Assembly: GCF_000377565.1 (NCBI RefSeq)
Contig: NZ_KB898357.1
Location: forward strand, 1 to 64,000
Origin: Rhizobium sp. 2MFCol3.1
GTDB lineage: Bacteria; Pseudomonadota; Alphaproteobacteria; Rhizobiales; Rhizobiaceae
DNA length: 64,000 nt
Direction: 5' to 3'
How positions within the stretch are numbered: the first letter of the stretch is position 1; the number at the start of each line of letters is the position of its first letter. The notes beneath the pieces are model-generated. The model made no database searches, was not told the origin of the DNA, and saw only the letters and a list, made by a program, of their open reading frames with translations. The translations under genes were made by a program, and so were the position numbers. Shown in pieces: positions 55,877-64,000 of this stretch.

Positions 55877-56941
55877 ATGAGAGAAGTATCTCCAGTCCAG
55901 AACTGGCTTCTGATCATGCTCGTCATGGCGGGAAGCGGCGTGCTCTATAGCGTGATGTTCTTCCAGGACAGCCGCCCGCTCATCGGCGCGGTCTTCGCGC
56001 TGTGCATGGGCATGCCGATCATCGCGTTTGAGCGAAAGGTGATCTTTCGCGAACTGCGCAACCGGGTCGAGGCGCTGCCGACGCTGACCTTCTTCCTCGC
56101 GGAGCTTTTCATCTACGAAGTGCTGATGAGCATCGGCTTCGCGGCCGCTGGCCTTTCGCTATGGGGGACCGGCATCGTCATTCCCCATTCCTGGGTCGAC
56201 ATGGTGGTGCTGCCGTTCAATGCATTTCTTTACGCGCTTGCCGTCTGCTCGCTGATGATCTTTGTTCTCAGAGTTCGCGAGTTGCTGGGCCGTGAGGTGT
56301 TCACCAGCATGCTCATCAGCCGCTACCGCAAGCCGGTCAGCGAAGAGCGGGTGTTTCTCTTCATCGACCTTGTCGATTCGACGACCTTCGCGGAGAAGCA
56401 CGGTGACCTGCGCGCGCAGCAGATGCTGAGCTCGCTGTTCGCGGCCTTTGCCGAGCCGGTGCGCAAGTACAAGGGAACGATCGTCGATTATGTCGGCGAT
56501 GCCGCCATCATTACCTGGCCGCTGGACCGTGGCGTCAAATTCGCGCGCTGCGTCAACTGCATCTTCGACATCATCAATGCGATCGAGGCGGATGCCGAGA
56601 GCTGGTTGACGACCTATGGGCAGGTGCCGAGGCTGCGCGCGGCGCTGCATGGCGGAAGCATCATCACCGCCGAAATCGACCATCACAAGATCACGTATTT
56701 CGGCGATACGATCAACACCGCGTCGCGGCTTGAATCGCTCTGCAAGACGCTGAACCGCTCGGTGCTGATCTCGACCGACCTCGCCCAGCGGATCCAGCTG
56801 CCGGCCAAGGTGGTGGCGGAGGATCTCGGCCAGCACGCGGTCAAGGGACGCGGACAGAGCCTCGGCGTGATCTCGCTCGTCAAGGCGGACGACCGCATAG
56901 CGTCACCAAAGCTTCACGCGGGTGTCAAAGCGCCGACATAA
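55877..56941 (+). CDS. Membrane-anchored class III adenylate/guanylate cyclase-domain protein
   Basis: A 354-aa protein with about four to five N-terminal helices (residues 8-140) and a C-terminal cyclase homology domain (about 150-340). Metal Asp residues are in VFLFIDLVDSTTFAE (about 155-169) and YVGDAAIITW (about 196-205). ITYFGDTINTASRLES supplies the transition-state Asn and Arg. The residues that select the base are unusual: Asp where adenylate cyclases have Lys (three before GD), and Thr in place of Asp. Whether it makes cAMP, cGMP or nothing is open. It lies alone, downstream of rnd. Confidence 0.85.
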   Translation: MREVSPVQNWLLIMLVMAGSGVLYSVMFFQDSRPLIGAVFALCMGMPIIAFERKVIFRELRNRVEALPTLTFFLAELFIYEVLMSIGFAAAGLSLWGTGIVIPHSWVDMVVLPFNAFLYALAVCSLMIFVLRVRELLGREVFTSMLISRYRKPVSEERVFLFIDLVDSTTFAEKHGDLRAQQMLSSLFAAFAEPVRKYKGTIVDYVGDAAIITWPLDRGVKFARCVNCIFDIINAIEADAESWLTTYGQVPRLRAALHGGSIITAEIDHHKITYFGDTINTASRLESLCKTLNRSVLISTDLAQRIQLPAKVVAEDLGQHAVKGRGQSLGVISLVKADDRIASPKLHAGVKAPT

Positions 56942-56986
56942 GAGGCCTGCTAATCGAACCCCGCATTCCATCACATGGGGGTTTCG

Positions 56987-58345
56987 ATGAAAAATGCTCT
57001 TCTTGCTTCTGTTTCATTTGTTCTTTTGATCGCCGGTTCGGCCATGGCCGACCAGCAGCAATTTCCCGCAAAGCTCGCCGGCCAGGCTATTCTGCCGGCG
57101 AACACCATGGTGCCGGCTCCCGCCGATGCACCCGAATTCCTCAAGCACTCCGGCAAGTTCACGACGCCGGATCGCAAGCGCACCGAGGCGCTCGGCACCG
57201 TTCCGGGCAAGGACGGCGCACGCGTGACCGACCTCAAGCTCCCCTTCGACGGACAGCCGATCCAGGGCTTCTCCGGCATCAAGACCATGGAAGACGGCAC
57301 GTTCTGGACGCTGTCCGACAACGGTTTCGGCTCGAAGGCCAACTCCAGCGACGCCATGCTTTTCCTGCATCAGGTGAAGTTCGATTGGGCCACCGGCAAG
57401 GTCGAGGTCGTCAAGAACCTGTTCCTGTCCGATCCCGACAAGAAGGCGCCCTTCCCGATCGTGCTTGAAGGTGCCGAGAAGCGCTACCTCACAGGTGCCG
57501 ATTTCGACATCGAATCCATCCAGCCCGTCGCCGACGGTTTCTGGATCGGCGAGGAGTTCGGGCCCTACATCCTGAAGTTCGACACCGAGGGCAAGCTGAC
57601 CGACGTCGTTTCCACCGTCGTCAACGGCAAGCCGGTGCTGTCGCCCGACCACCCGACGCTCTCGGTTCCGGCAAACCCGGTCGCCAAGATGCCCGCATTC
57701 AACGTGAAGCGTTCCGGCGGCTTCGAAGGCCTTGCGATGTCCAAGGATGGCAGCAAGCTTTATGGCCTGCTCGAAGGCCCGCTCTTCCAGGACGACGGCA
57801 AGGTCGAGGCGGTCGATGGCCGCACGGGCCTGCGCATCGTTGAGTTCGACACGGCGGCCAAGAACTGGACCGGCCGCAGCTGGCTCTACCCGCTGGAAGA
57901 AAAGGGCATCGCGATCGGCGACTTCAACATGCTCGACGACACCACCGCGCTGGTGATCGAGCGTGACAACGGCGCCGGCAGCAAGGACAAGGCCTGCGCC
58001 GATCCCAAGCAGCCGAAGGCCGATTGCTTCGAGGCTCCCGCCGAGCTGAAGCGCATCTATAAGATCGAGTTCAACGACGCCAACGCAAACGGCGCCGTTC
58101 GCAAGATCGGCTATATCGACCTTCTCGACATCAAGGACCCGAACAACAAGAAGAAGGCCGGCACCAAGGATGGCGTCTACGACATGCCGTTCGTAACGAT
58201 CGAGAACGTCGACCGCGTTGACGCCACCCACATCGTGGTCGGCAACGACAACAACCTGCCCTTCTCCGCCGGCCGCGCAGTAGACAAGGCTGACGACAAC
58301 GAGTTCAGCCTGCTCGAAGTCGGCGAACTGCTCAACGCCAAGTAA
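56987..58345 (+). CDS. Esterase-like activity of phytase family protein, exported
   Basis: A periplasmic protein, 452 aa, with a signal peptide (MKNALLASVSFVLLIAGSAM, cut after AMA). The beta-propeller-like body matches the phytase-like esterase family: LPFDGQPIQGFSGIKTMEDG, FWTLSDNGFGSKANSSDAM, FWIGEEFGPYILKFDTEGKL and GGFEGLAMSKDGSKLYGLLEG, the repeated strand motifs. ATG at 56987 follows GGGGGTTTCG; an ATG at 56975 is the alternative. A phosphate-ester or phytate substrate is inferred from the family. It ends at a terminator. Confidence 0.85.
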   Translation: MKNALLASVSFVLLIAGSAMADQQQFPAKLAGQAILPANTMVPAPADAPEFLKHSGKFTTPDRKRTEALGTVPGKDGARVTDLKLPFDGQPIQGFSGIKTMEDGTFWTLSDNGFGSKANSSDAMLFLHQVKFDWATGKVEVVKNLFLSDPDKKAPFPIVLEGAEKRYLTGADFDIESIQPVADGFWIGEEFGPYILKFDTEGKLTDVVSTVVNGKPVLSPDHPTLSVPANPVAKMPAFNVKRSGGFEGLAMSKDGSKLYGLLEGPLFQDDGKVEAVDGRTGLRIVEFDTAAKNWTGRSWLYPLEEKGIAIGDFNMLDDTTALVIERDNGAGSKDKACADPKQPKADCFEAPAELKRIYKIEFNDANANGAVRKIGYIDLLDIKDPNNKKKAGTKDGVYDMPFVTIENVDRVDATHIVVGNDNNLPFSAGRAVDKADDNEFSLLEVGELLNAK

Positions 58346-58362
58346 GCGGCATCGAAATCAAG

Positions 58363-58395
58363 ACGGCCCCCGTTCGAAAAAGCGGGGGCTGTTTT
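58363..58395 (+). terminator. Intrinsic terminator of the phytase-like gene
   Basis: GCCCCCG at 58366-58372 pairs with CGGGGGC at 58383-58389, followed by TGTTTT. It is 17 bases past the stop and converges with ppx. Confidence 0.8.
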
Positions 58396-58424
58396 GCTTA
58401 TTACGGAGCTGGGCGTTGATGCCG

Positions 58425-59948
58425 CTACTCGAAGCGGAAGGCCAGGCGCTTGTTGGTGAGCTTCGCAAGCTGCTGCAGGCGGCCGTCGAGACGCTCGCCG
58501 GCGAAATCGCGATACTCCGAGGGCACGACGAATTCGAGGTCGAGATCGGGATCGTTGGACTTGCGGAAGGTCAGATTGCGGACGATGCCGGGCATCGAGG
58601 CCGAGAACAGGTAGACGACACGCAGCATGCCGCCGAGCAGCTTGGCGCGCTCGACATATTGCGGCGTCGCGATCGTTGCCAGCGGGCTGGTCGCGCCGTC
58701 GTCGTGCAGGCCTTCGAAGCGGTAGTAATTGGCAAGCGCGATGAAAGCGCGGCCGGGATGGCTGATGCCGACGAAGGACGTGTGGGCGATGATATTAAGC
58801 GCCTGCAGGCCGCGATAATCGGGATGAGCGCGCCAGCTGATATCGGCAAGCAGGCAGGCAGCCTGGCGATAACGGGCTTCTTCCGGCGTCTCCAAAATGT
58901 CGAAGAACGGCATCATACGGCCGGTCCATTCCGAGAGCTCGCGGGCATGCTCCGGCGAGCGGGCACGCAGGATCGCCAGTTCGCGGGCCGCTTCCAGCAG
59001 CGGGTCGGCGCGGCGTTCGCTTTCGGAGAGAAGCGAGTAGAGATAGCCCTCGCGCACGCCCTGGCCGGAGAAGGAGATCACCGAGGGCTTCATGACGCTC
59101 AGCACTTCCTTCATCGCAATGGCGCCGAAGGGCAGCAATGCGCGGCGATACTTCGAAACCGCCATCCAGGCGGGATCCTTGGAGTCCCTCGCTGCATCGA
59201 CCTGATCGAGAAACAGCATCATCTGCTCTAGCGAGATCTCGTAGCCCTGCATCATGTGCAGCGGGTAGTTGGTCATCTCCATGTGCAGCTTGGCGATGTT
59301 TCGCCAAGTGCCGCCGACGGCGTAGAACGTGCGCCCCTCGCCCTGGGCCAGAAGCTTGGAGATGGTCTTCACGTGCTTGCGGGCGAAGGTGCGGGCCTTC
59401 TCCATGGAGCCGCCGGCATATTCCGACAGGCGCAGGCCGCCGAGCGGCAGCGTTACGCCCTGGCCGAGTTCCTTGCCCTTGATGTCGATCAGCTCCAGAG
59501 AGCCACCGCCCAGATCACCGGCGATACCATCCGGCGTGTAGAAGCCGCTGACGATACCGAGCGCGGAGAACTTGGCTTCTTCTTCACCAGAGAGAACGCG
59601 CACCTTGCGCTGCAGGATGGTTTCGGCGCGATGGATGAAATCCGGGCCATTCGAGGCCTCACGGGCAGCAGCCGTCGCCAGCACGTACATGGTGGCCGCA
59701 CGCGCCTGATCGGACAGCGCCTTGAAGCGATGCAGAGCGGAAAGCGCACGTTCGACGCTGGCCTCGTCCATCTTGCCTGTGAGCGCTATGCCCTTACCGA
59801 GACCGCAGAGAACCTTTTCGTTGAAAAGGATCGTGGGCGATCTCGACAAGCCTTCATAGATGACCACACGGATCGAGTTCGACCCGATATCGACAACGGA
59901 GACCGGGGCAATCCCTGGAAGGCGCCCCTGGGCTTCTGATTCAACCAT
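58425..59948 (-). CDS. ppx: Exopolyphosphatase (Ppx/GppA family)
   Basis: Removes terminal phosphate from polyphosphate, or acts on pppGpp. The 507-aa product has the actin-like ATPase-fold motifs SVVDIGSNSIRVVIYEG (residues 17-33) and GIAGDLGGGSLELIDIKG (about 141-158), and a C-terminal HD-type helical domain (about 320-500). Ppx and GppA cannot be told apart from sequence alone, but pairing with ppk favours Ppx. It is 12 bases downstream of the ppk stop, so ppk and ppx form one operon. Confidence 0.92.
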   Translation of the reverse strand: MVESEAQGRLPGIAPVSVVDIGSNSIRVVIYEGLSRSPTILFNEKVLCGLGKGIALTGKMDEASVERALSALHRFKALSDQARAATMYVLATAAAREASNGPDFIHRAETILQRKVRVLSGEEEAKFSALGIVSGFYTPDGIAGDLGGGSLELIDIKGKELGQGVTLPLGGLRLSEYAGGSMEKARTFARKHVKTISKLLAQGEGRTFYAVGGTWRNIAKLHMEMTNYPLHMMQGYEISLEQMMLFLDQVDAARDSKDPAWMAVSKYRRALLPFGAIAMKEVLSVMKPSVISFSGQGVREGYLYSLLSESERRADPLLEAARELAILRARSPEHARELSEWTGRMMPFFDILETPEEARYRQAACLLADISWRAHPDYRGLQALNIIAHTSFVGISHPGRAFIALANYYRFEGLHDDGATSPLATIATPQYVERAKLLGGMLRVVYLFSASMPGIVRNLTFRKSNDPDLDLEFVVPSEYRDFAGERLDGRLQQLAKLTNKRLAFRFE

Positions 59949-59960
59949 GCAGGTCCAGTT

Positions 59961-62165
59961 TTATCGTTTCGTGCGGCCGGAAAGAAGGCCGGCGATCAGC
60001 TTTGGCGCACTGGATTTCAACGCTTCACCACGGCCCGAAAGGCTGGGATTGGTCATGAAATACTGTTGCGCGTTGAACGGCTCCTCGCCCTTGCGCACCT
60101 CCATGCGCCTTGACGTTCCGTCGGCCAATATCTCGTAGCTTTGTTGATTGTCAATGAGGTTGCCCAGCATGATCTGTGACAAAACCTGCTCGTGCACGGT
60201 CGGATTGATGAGCGGAACCAGCGTTTCGACGCGACGATCGAGATTTCTCGGCATCATGTCGGCCGAGCCGATATAGACCAGCGCCTTGTCGGACGGCAGG
60301 CCGTGGCCGTTACCGAAGCAGAAGATGCGGCTGTGCTCGAGGAAGCGGCCGACGATCGACTTGACGCGGATGTTTTCCGACAGGCCGGGAACCTGCGGGC
60401 GCAGGCAGCAGATGCCGCGGATGACGAGATCGATCTCCACGCCGGCGTGGCTCGCCGTATAGAGCGCATCGATGATTTCGGGATCGACGAGCGAGTTCAT
60501 CTTCATCCAGATGGCCGCCGGCGCGCCGTTCTTGGCGTGCTTGATCTCTTCGTTGATGTGACGAAGGATGCGTGAGCGCAGCGTATAGGGCGATACGGCG
60601 AGCTTCATGCTCTCTTCTGGCTCGCCATAGCCGGTGATGAAGTTGAAGATATTGGCCATGTCGTGGGCAATCACCGGATTGCAGGTGAAGAACGACAGGT
60701 CGGTATAGATCTTCGCGGTGATCGGGTGATAGTTGCCGGTGCCGAGGTGGCAGTAGCTGCGCAGCTTGCCCTCTTCGCGGCGAACGACCAGCGACATCTT
60801 CGAGTGGGTCTTCAATTCGATGAAGCCGAAGACGACTTGCACGCCGGCGCGTTCAAGGTCGCGCGCCCAGCGGATGTTGGCCTCTTCGTCGAAACGCGCC
60901 TTCAGCTCGACCAGCGCCGTAACCGACTTGCCGGATTCGGCGGCGTCGATCAGCGCGCGCACGATCGGGCTGTCGTTGGAGGTGCGGTAGAGCGTCTGCT
61001 TTATCGCCAGGACGTCAGGATCGCGCGCAGCCTGGAGCAGAAACTGGACCACCACGTCAAAGGACTCGTAGGGGTGGTGAACCACCATGTCCTTTTCGCG
61101 AATGGCGGCGAAGCAATCGCCGGCGTGCTCGCGGACGCGTTCGGGAAATCGCGCGTTGTAGGAGGGGAAGCGCAGGTCGTCGCGCGGCGCCTTGGTGATC
61201 TCGGACAACGTGTTCAGTGCCAGCAGCCCCGGCAGAACGGCAACGCGGTTATCGGGCACGTTGGTTGCCTGCACCACGAACTGGCGCAGCGAAGCCGGCA
61301 TTTCGGAATCGGTTTCAAGACGGATCACCGAACCGCGGCGGCGGCGCTTCAGCGCGGTTTCGAAGAAGCGGACGAGATCTTCGGCTTCTTCCTCGACTTC
61401 GATATCGCTGTCGCGGATGATGCGGAACGTACCGGAACCCTGCACCTCATAGCCCGGGTAGAGCCGGTAGATGAAGATATTGGCGACGTCCTCGAGCGTG
61501 ATGTAGCGGATCGTGTTGCCGTCATCTGGCAGGCGCACGAAACGATCGAGCGCCGGCGGCAGGCGCAGCAGCGCCGTCATCGGCTCGCGACCATTCTTGC
61601 TGACCAGTTGCAGGCCGATCGAGAATCCGAGATTGGGGATGAAGGGGAACGGGTGCGCCGGGTCGATCGAGAGCGGCGTCAGAACCGGGAAGATCGCCTG
61701 CTCGAATTCGGTCGCGAGCCAGTTGCGATCGGTTTCGCTGAGCGCGCCGGGGCGCACAATCAGGATGTCTTCCTTGGCGAGATATTGCTGCAGCACGGCC
61801 AGCGAGGCCTGTTGCTCCATCTGCAGATTGTCGATTTCCTGCAGGATGGATTCGAGCTGTTCGGCCGGCGTTTTACCGTCAGGCGTGCGCACAACGATGT
61901 TCTGGCGCACTTGCGCTTCAAGACCTGCAACGCGGACCATGAAGAATTCATCGAGGTTGGCAGCCGAGATCGACAGGAACCGAACGCGCTCGAGCAGCGG
62001 ATGCTCGGTGTTCAGCGTCTCCTCGAGAACGCGGCGATTGAACTGCAGCCAGGAAAATTCGCGGTTGATGAAGCGCTCGGGGCTGGAGAGCAGTTCTTCA
62101 AGCGGAGGAACGTTCGCCTTGGTTTCGGGAGCCGTTTCCTGGTTTCCCGCGACTGCACTGTCCAT
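59961..62165 (-). CDS. ppk: Polyphosphate kinase 1
   Basis: Makes polyphosphate from ATP. The 734-aa product has the N-terminal helical domain (about 25-130), a head domain, and two C-terminal domains with the phosphorylated His in [16 protein letters not shown] (His about 459). [20 protein letters not shown] and [18 protein letters not shown] are further family segments. The length is typical of Ppk1. The order hdaA, ppk, ppx (all minus) recurs in rhizobia. Confidence 0.95.
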   Translation of the reverse strand: MDSAVAGNQETAPETKANVPPLEELLSSPERFINREFSWLQFNRRVLEETLNTEHPLLERVRFLSISAANLDEFFMVRVAGLEAQVRQNIVVRTPDGKTPAEQLESILQEIDNLQMEQQASLAVLQQYLAKEDILIVRPGALSETDRNWLATEFEQAIFPVLTPLSIDPAHPFPFIPNLGFSIGLQLVSKNGREPMTALLRLPPALDRFVRLPDDGNTIRYITLEDVANIFIYRLYPGYEVQGSGTFRIIRDSDIEVEEEAEDLVRFFETALKRRRRGSVIRLETDSEMPASLRQFVVQATNVPDNRVAVLPGLLALNTLSEITKAPRDDLRFPSYNARFPERVREHAGDCFAAIREKDMVVHHPYESFDVVVQFLLQAARDPDVLAIKQTLYRTSNDSPIVRALIDAAESGKSVTALVELKARFDEEANIRWARDLERAGVQVVFGFIELKTHSKMSLVVRREEGKLRSYCHLGTGNYHPITAKIYTDLSFFTCNPVIAHDMANIFNFITGYGEPEESMKLAVSPYTLRSRILRHINEEIKHAKNGAPAAIWMKMNSLVDPEIIDALYTASHAGVEIDLVIRGICCLRPQVPGLSENIRVKSIVGRFLEHSRIFCFGNGHGLPSDKALVYIGSADMMPRNLDRRVETLVPLINPTVHEQVLSQIMLGNLIDNQQSYEILADGTSRRMEVRKGEEPFNAQQYFMTNPSLSGRGEALKSSAPKLIAGLLSGRTKR

Positions 62166-62231
62166 CGTTCGATCGTCCCCTCATCATTGCGCCAAGCCGA
62201 ATATATCAGTTTCACGACGGAACTGTGACAG

Positions 62232-62945
62232 TCAATCAGCCGGATCGGAATTGCCCAATTCATTCAACACTTCAGCGGCGAGCGCGCGCGTGATCTTGGT
62301 GCCTCTCGACAGAGCCAGACGGTCCAGCCGCTCGACGATCGTCTGCGCGGCGTTCAGCGATCGCTCCATCCTGACGACAATATAGAGCACCAGTTTGTCA
62401 TCTATATAAAGCTGGCGATCGGCAAACAGCTTGACGATAACCTGCGACAGCAGTTCCTCGTCCGGCTCGCCGATCTCGACGACGGTCGCGGCCTTGAGGC
62501 GAGAGCGCAGATCGGCGAGCTCGACAGGCCAGGACATCGGCCAGAGGCGGCTGGTCATCAGCAGGCTGTGGCCGTTTTCGCGCACGCTGTTGATGACGTG
62601 AAACAGTTCGGTGTCGTCGAAGCCGAGGCGATCGACATCCTCGAAGAGCACCGGGCCGTTAGCCGCATCGACGGCGGCGTTGGCGCCCGCTTTCGGATGG
62701 ATGAGCGTGGCGCCGCTGTGATCCTTCCAGATATTGGCGAGGTGCGACTTGCCCGATCCGACCGGGCCGGCGAGGATGACGACTGGCGATGGCCAGTTCG
62801 GCCAGGCATCGACGATCTCGACAGCCGCCGCCAGCCGCTCGGAGATCAGGAGATCATCACGACCGGTCGCGGCATCATGAGAAAAGGCCAAGGGGAGCTG
62901 CTCCACGGGCTTGCGCCTTGAGTCAGCGTTTTTCACGTCAGTCAT
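62232..62945 (-). CDS. hdaA: DnaA-inactivating AAA+ protein HdaA (Hda homologue)
   Basis: Works with the beta clamp to convert DnaA-ATP to DnaA-ADP and limit re-initiation. The 237-aa product begins with QLPLAFSHD (about 17-25), which fits the clamp-binding QxxLxF motif. The Walker A is AGPVGSGKSHLANIW (about 59-73), the Walker B VLFEDVDRLG (about 98-107), and the C-terminal AAA+ lid follows. DnaA domains I, II and IV are missing, which distinguishes it from DnaA. Its ATG overlaps the perM-like stop (4-base ATGA). Confidence 0.93.
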   Translation of the reverse strand: MTDVKNADSRRKPVEQLPLAFSHDAATGRDDLLISERLAAAVEIVDAWPNWPSPVVILAGPVGSGKSHLANIWKDHSGATLIHPKAGANAAVDAANGPVLFEDVDRLGFDDTELFHVINSVRENGHSLLMTSRLWPMSWPVELADLRSRLKAATVVEIGEPDEELLSQVIVKLFADRQLYIDDKLVLYIVVRMERSLNAAQTIVERLDRLALSRGTKITRALAAEVLNELGNSDPAD

Positions 62946-64000
62946 TTCGGGCCAGCTTTTGTCTTCCGTACCGGGGTGGCCTTCGCCTCGCCCGCATACA
63001 GGTCGCTCTCAAGATACCGTGAAAGCGCAAAGCGAACAAGGACGCCGACGGCGGCAGCGGCCGGCACGGCGACCAGAAGCCCCACGAAGCCGAACAGCGC
63101 GCCGAAGGCGAACAGCGCAAACATCAGCCAGACCGGATGCAGGCCAACGCTGTGGCCAACCAGCTTCGGCTGCAGGATGTTGCCTTCCATGAACTGGCCG
63201 CTGAAGAAGACCGCGAGAACCGCGCCGACCCAGATATAGTCAGGCCAGAACTGCACGAGCGCCACGCCGACTGCGGCAATCAGACCTACCGTGGAGCCGA
63301 CATAGGGAATGAAGCTGATCATGCCGGCGAAGAGGCCGATAAGCAGGCCGAAGTTCAGCCCTACCAGCGACAGGCCGACCGCATACCAGATGCCGAGGAT
63401 CAGGCAGAGAGACCCCTGCCCGCGAATGAAGCCGGCGATCGCGCCATCGATCTCGCTCATGATCTGGTGAACGTTGGCGACATAATCACGGGGGATATAC
63501 TTGTCGATATTGGCGACCATGCGGTCCCAATCGAGGAGCATGTAGAAGGCGACCACTGGTGTCACGACCATCAGCGAAATGACGTTGACGACGGCAAGGC
63601 CGGAGCTCCAGACCTGGCTGAACAAGCCGGTGAGCAGGCCAAAGCCCTGCGACAGGATTTCCGAGAAATTGTTCTTGATTGTACCGAGCTGGTTCTTGAT
63701 CCAATCCGGTAGCATCGAGTTCTGCTGCTTGGCGATGAAGGTCTGCAGCTGATCGATATAACCCGGCAGGCGGCCGGCGAAATCGGCGAACTGGCTGGCA
63801 AGGATCGGGATCAGGATCATCAGCGCCAGGACGATCAGGATGACGAAGGCGATCAGGATGACGATGGTCGCCATCAGACGGCTGAGGCCGAACCTCTCCA
63901 GCCGGTCGGCGACCGGATCGAGGAAATAGGCAATCGCCATGCCGGCCAGAAACGGCAGCAGGATGGAGCTGAACACCAAAAGGAAGGCGATGAAGGCGGC
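62942..64000 (-). CDS. AI-2E (PerM/TqsA) family transporter, N-terminus beyond the window
   Basis: A polytopic inner-membrane protein of the PerM/AI-2E exporter family. At least 353 residues are visible with seven or more helices, and the frame is open to base 64000, so the true start is outside. Characteristic segments are GMAIAYFLDPVADRLERFGL near the N-terminal end and IPYVGSTVGLIAAVGVALVQ and VPAAAAVGVLVRFALSRYLE at the end. The last 4 bases overlap hdaA (ATGA), so the two are translationally coupled. Substrate unknown. Confidence 0.9.
   Translation of the reverse strand, partial: AAFIAFLLVFSSILLPFLAGMAIAYFLDPVADRLERFGLSRLMATIVILIAFVILIVLALMILIPILASQFADFAGRLPGYIDQLQTFIAKQQNSMLPDWIKNQLGTIKNNFSEILSQGFGLLTGLFSQVWSSGLAVVNVISLMVVTPVVAFYMLLDWDRMVANIDKYIPRDYVANVHQIMSEIDGAIAGFIRGQGSLCLILGIWYAVGLSLVGLNFGLLIGLFAGMISFIPYVGSTVGLIAAVGVALVQFWPDYIWVGAVLAVFFSGQFMEGNILQPKLVGHSVGLHPVWLMFALFAFGALFGFVGLLVAVPAAAAVGVLVRFALSRYLESDLYAGEAKATPVRKTKAGPK

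Noticed and set aside
60663..62228. A 521-aa plus-strand open frame opposite ppk
   Set aside because: It is an antisense shadow; ppk motifs are complete on the minus strand.

Overview
The window reads as a piece of the main chromosome of a GC-rich alphaproteobacterium of the order Rhizobiales, most likely Rhizobium or a close relative. The evidence is the gene content (ctaA, DUF2842, DUF6163, the ldtR/ldtP pair, a class III cyclase, hdaA behind ppk/ppx), RNase E with a large acidic insertion in its S1 domain, and gene orders familiar from rhizobia: CBP3-DUF177-plsX-fabH-ihfA-merR and glyA-nrdR-ribD-ribE ... ribH-nusB. Most of it is housekeeping DNA with dense, short-spaced genes. I see no phage, plasmid, IS transposase, rRNA or CRISPR array.

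Layout. 1-3.3 kb: the 5' part of tuf (minus), tRNA-Gly and tRNA-Tyr, rlmB, two very small membrane or exported proteins, tRNA-Thr. 3.4-6.5 kb: nadK and two hypotheticals, then prfB (minus) with a complete programmed +1 frameshift site. 6.6-10.6 kb: cell-wall genes mrcA and amiC (minus), separated from rne (11.2-14.1 kb) by a 612-base leader region. 14.5-16 kb: ctaA and DUF2842. 16-24.3 kb: a polysaccharide locus (acyltransferase, Wzz/BY-kinase-like protein, Wza-like lipoprotein, GT4, WcaJ-type phosphotransferase, O-antigen-ligase/Wzy-type protein). It resembles the rhizobial unipolar-polysaccharide/glucomannan loci. Its divergent promoter region holds repeated TTAACC-type motifs, including a CtrA-box-like sequence.

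24.3-31.8 kb: small regulators and small proteins, tRNA-Pro, and the minus-strand lipid block (CBP3, DUF177, plsX, fabH, ihfA, merR, HAD), with bamE divergent. 31.8-42.5 kb: hppA, nusB, ribH, then a plus-strand cupin and GNAT pair, then ribE, ribD, nrdR, glyA, ldtP, ldtR (all minus). ribD carries an in-frame palindromic repeat element of about 149 bp encoding about 50 extra residues; this is the most unusual object in the window. 42.6-50.9 kb: DUF6163, hemB, RDD protein, bpt, a DMT transporter, an SRPBCC protein, parC and an exported hypothetical. 51-58.4 kb: aspS, multicopper oxidase, rnd with a 7-codon upstream ORF, a membrane-anchored class III cyclase and a phytase-like esterase. 58.4-64 kb: ppx, ppk, hdaA and the truncated perM-like gene, all minus, in an order seen across Rhizobiales.

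Functionally the window joins translation and RNA decay (tuf, rlmB, prfB, rne, rnd, nusB, aspS), envelope building (mrcA, amiC, ldtP/ldtR, bamE, the polysaccharide locus, plsX/fabH), cofactor synthesis (nadK, rib genes, hemB, ctaA, glyA) and phosphate energy metabolism (hppA, ppk, ppx). I found no wholly novel multi-gene system. The best leads are the repeat element inside ribD, the regulatory architecture and degenerate kinase of the polysaccharide locus, the noncanonical cyclase, the rnd upstream ORF and several uncharacterised small proteins.
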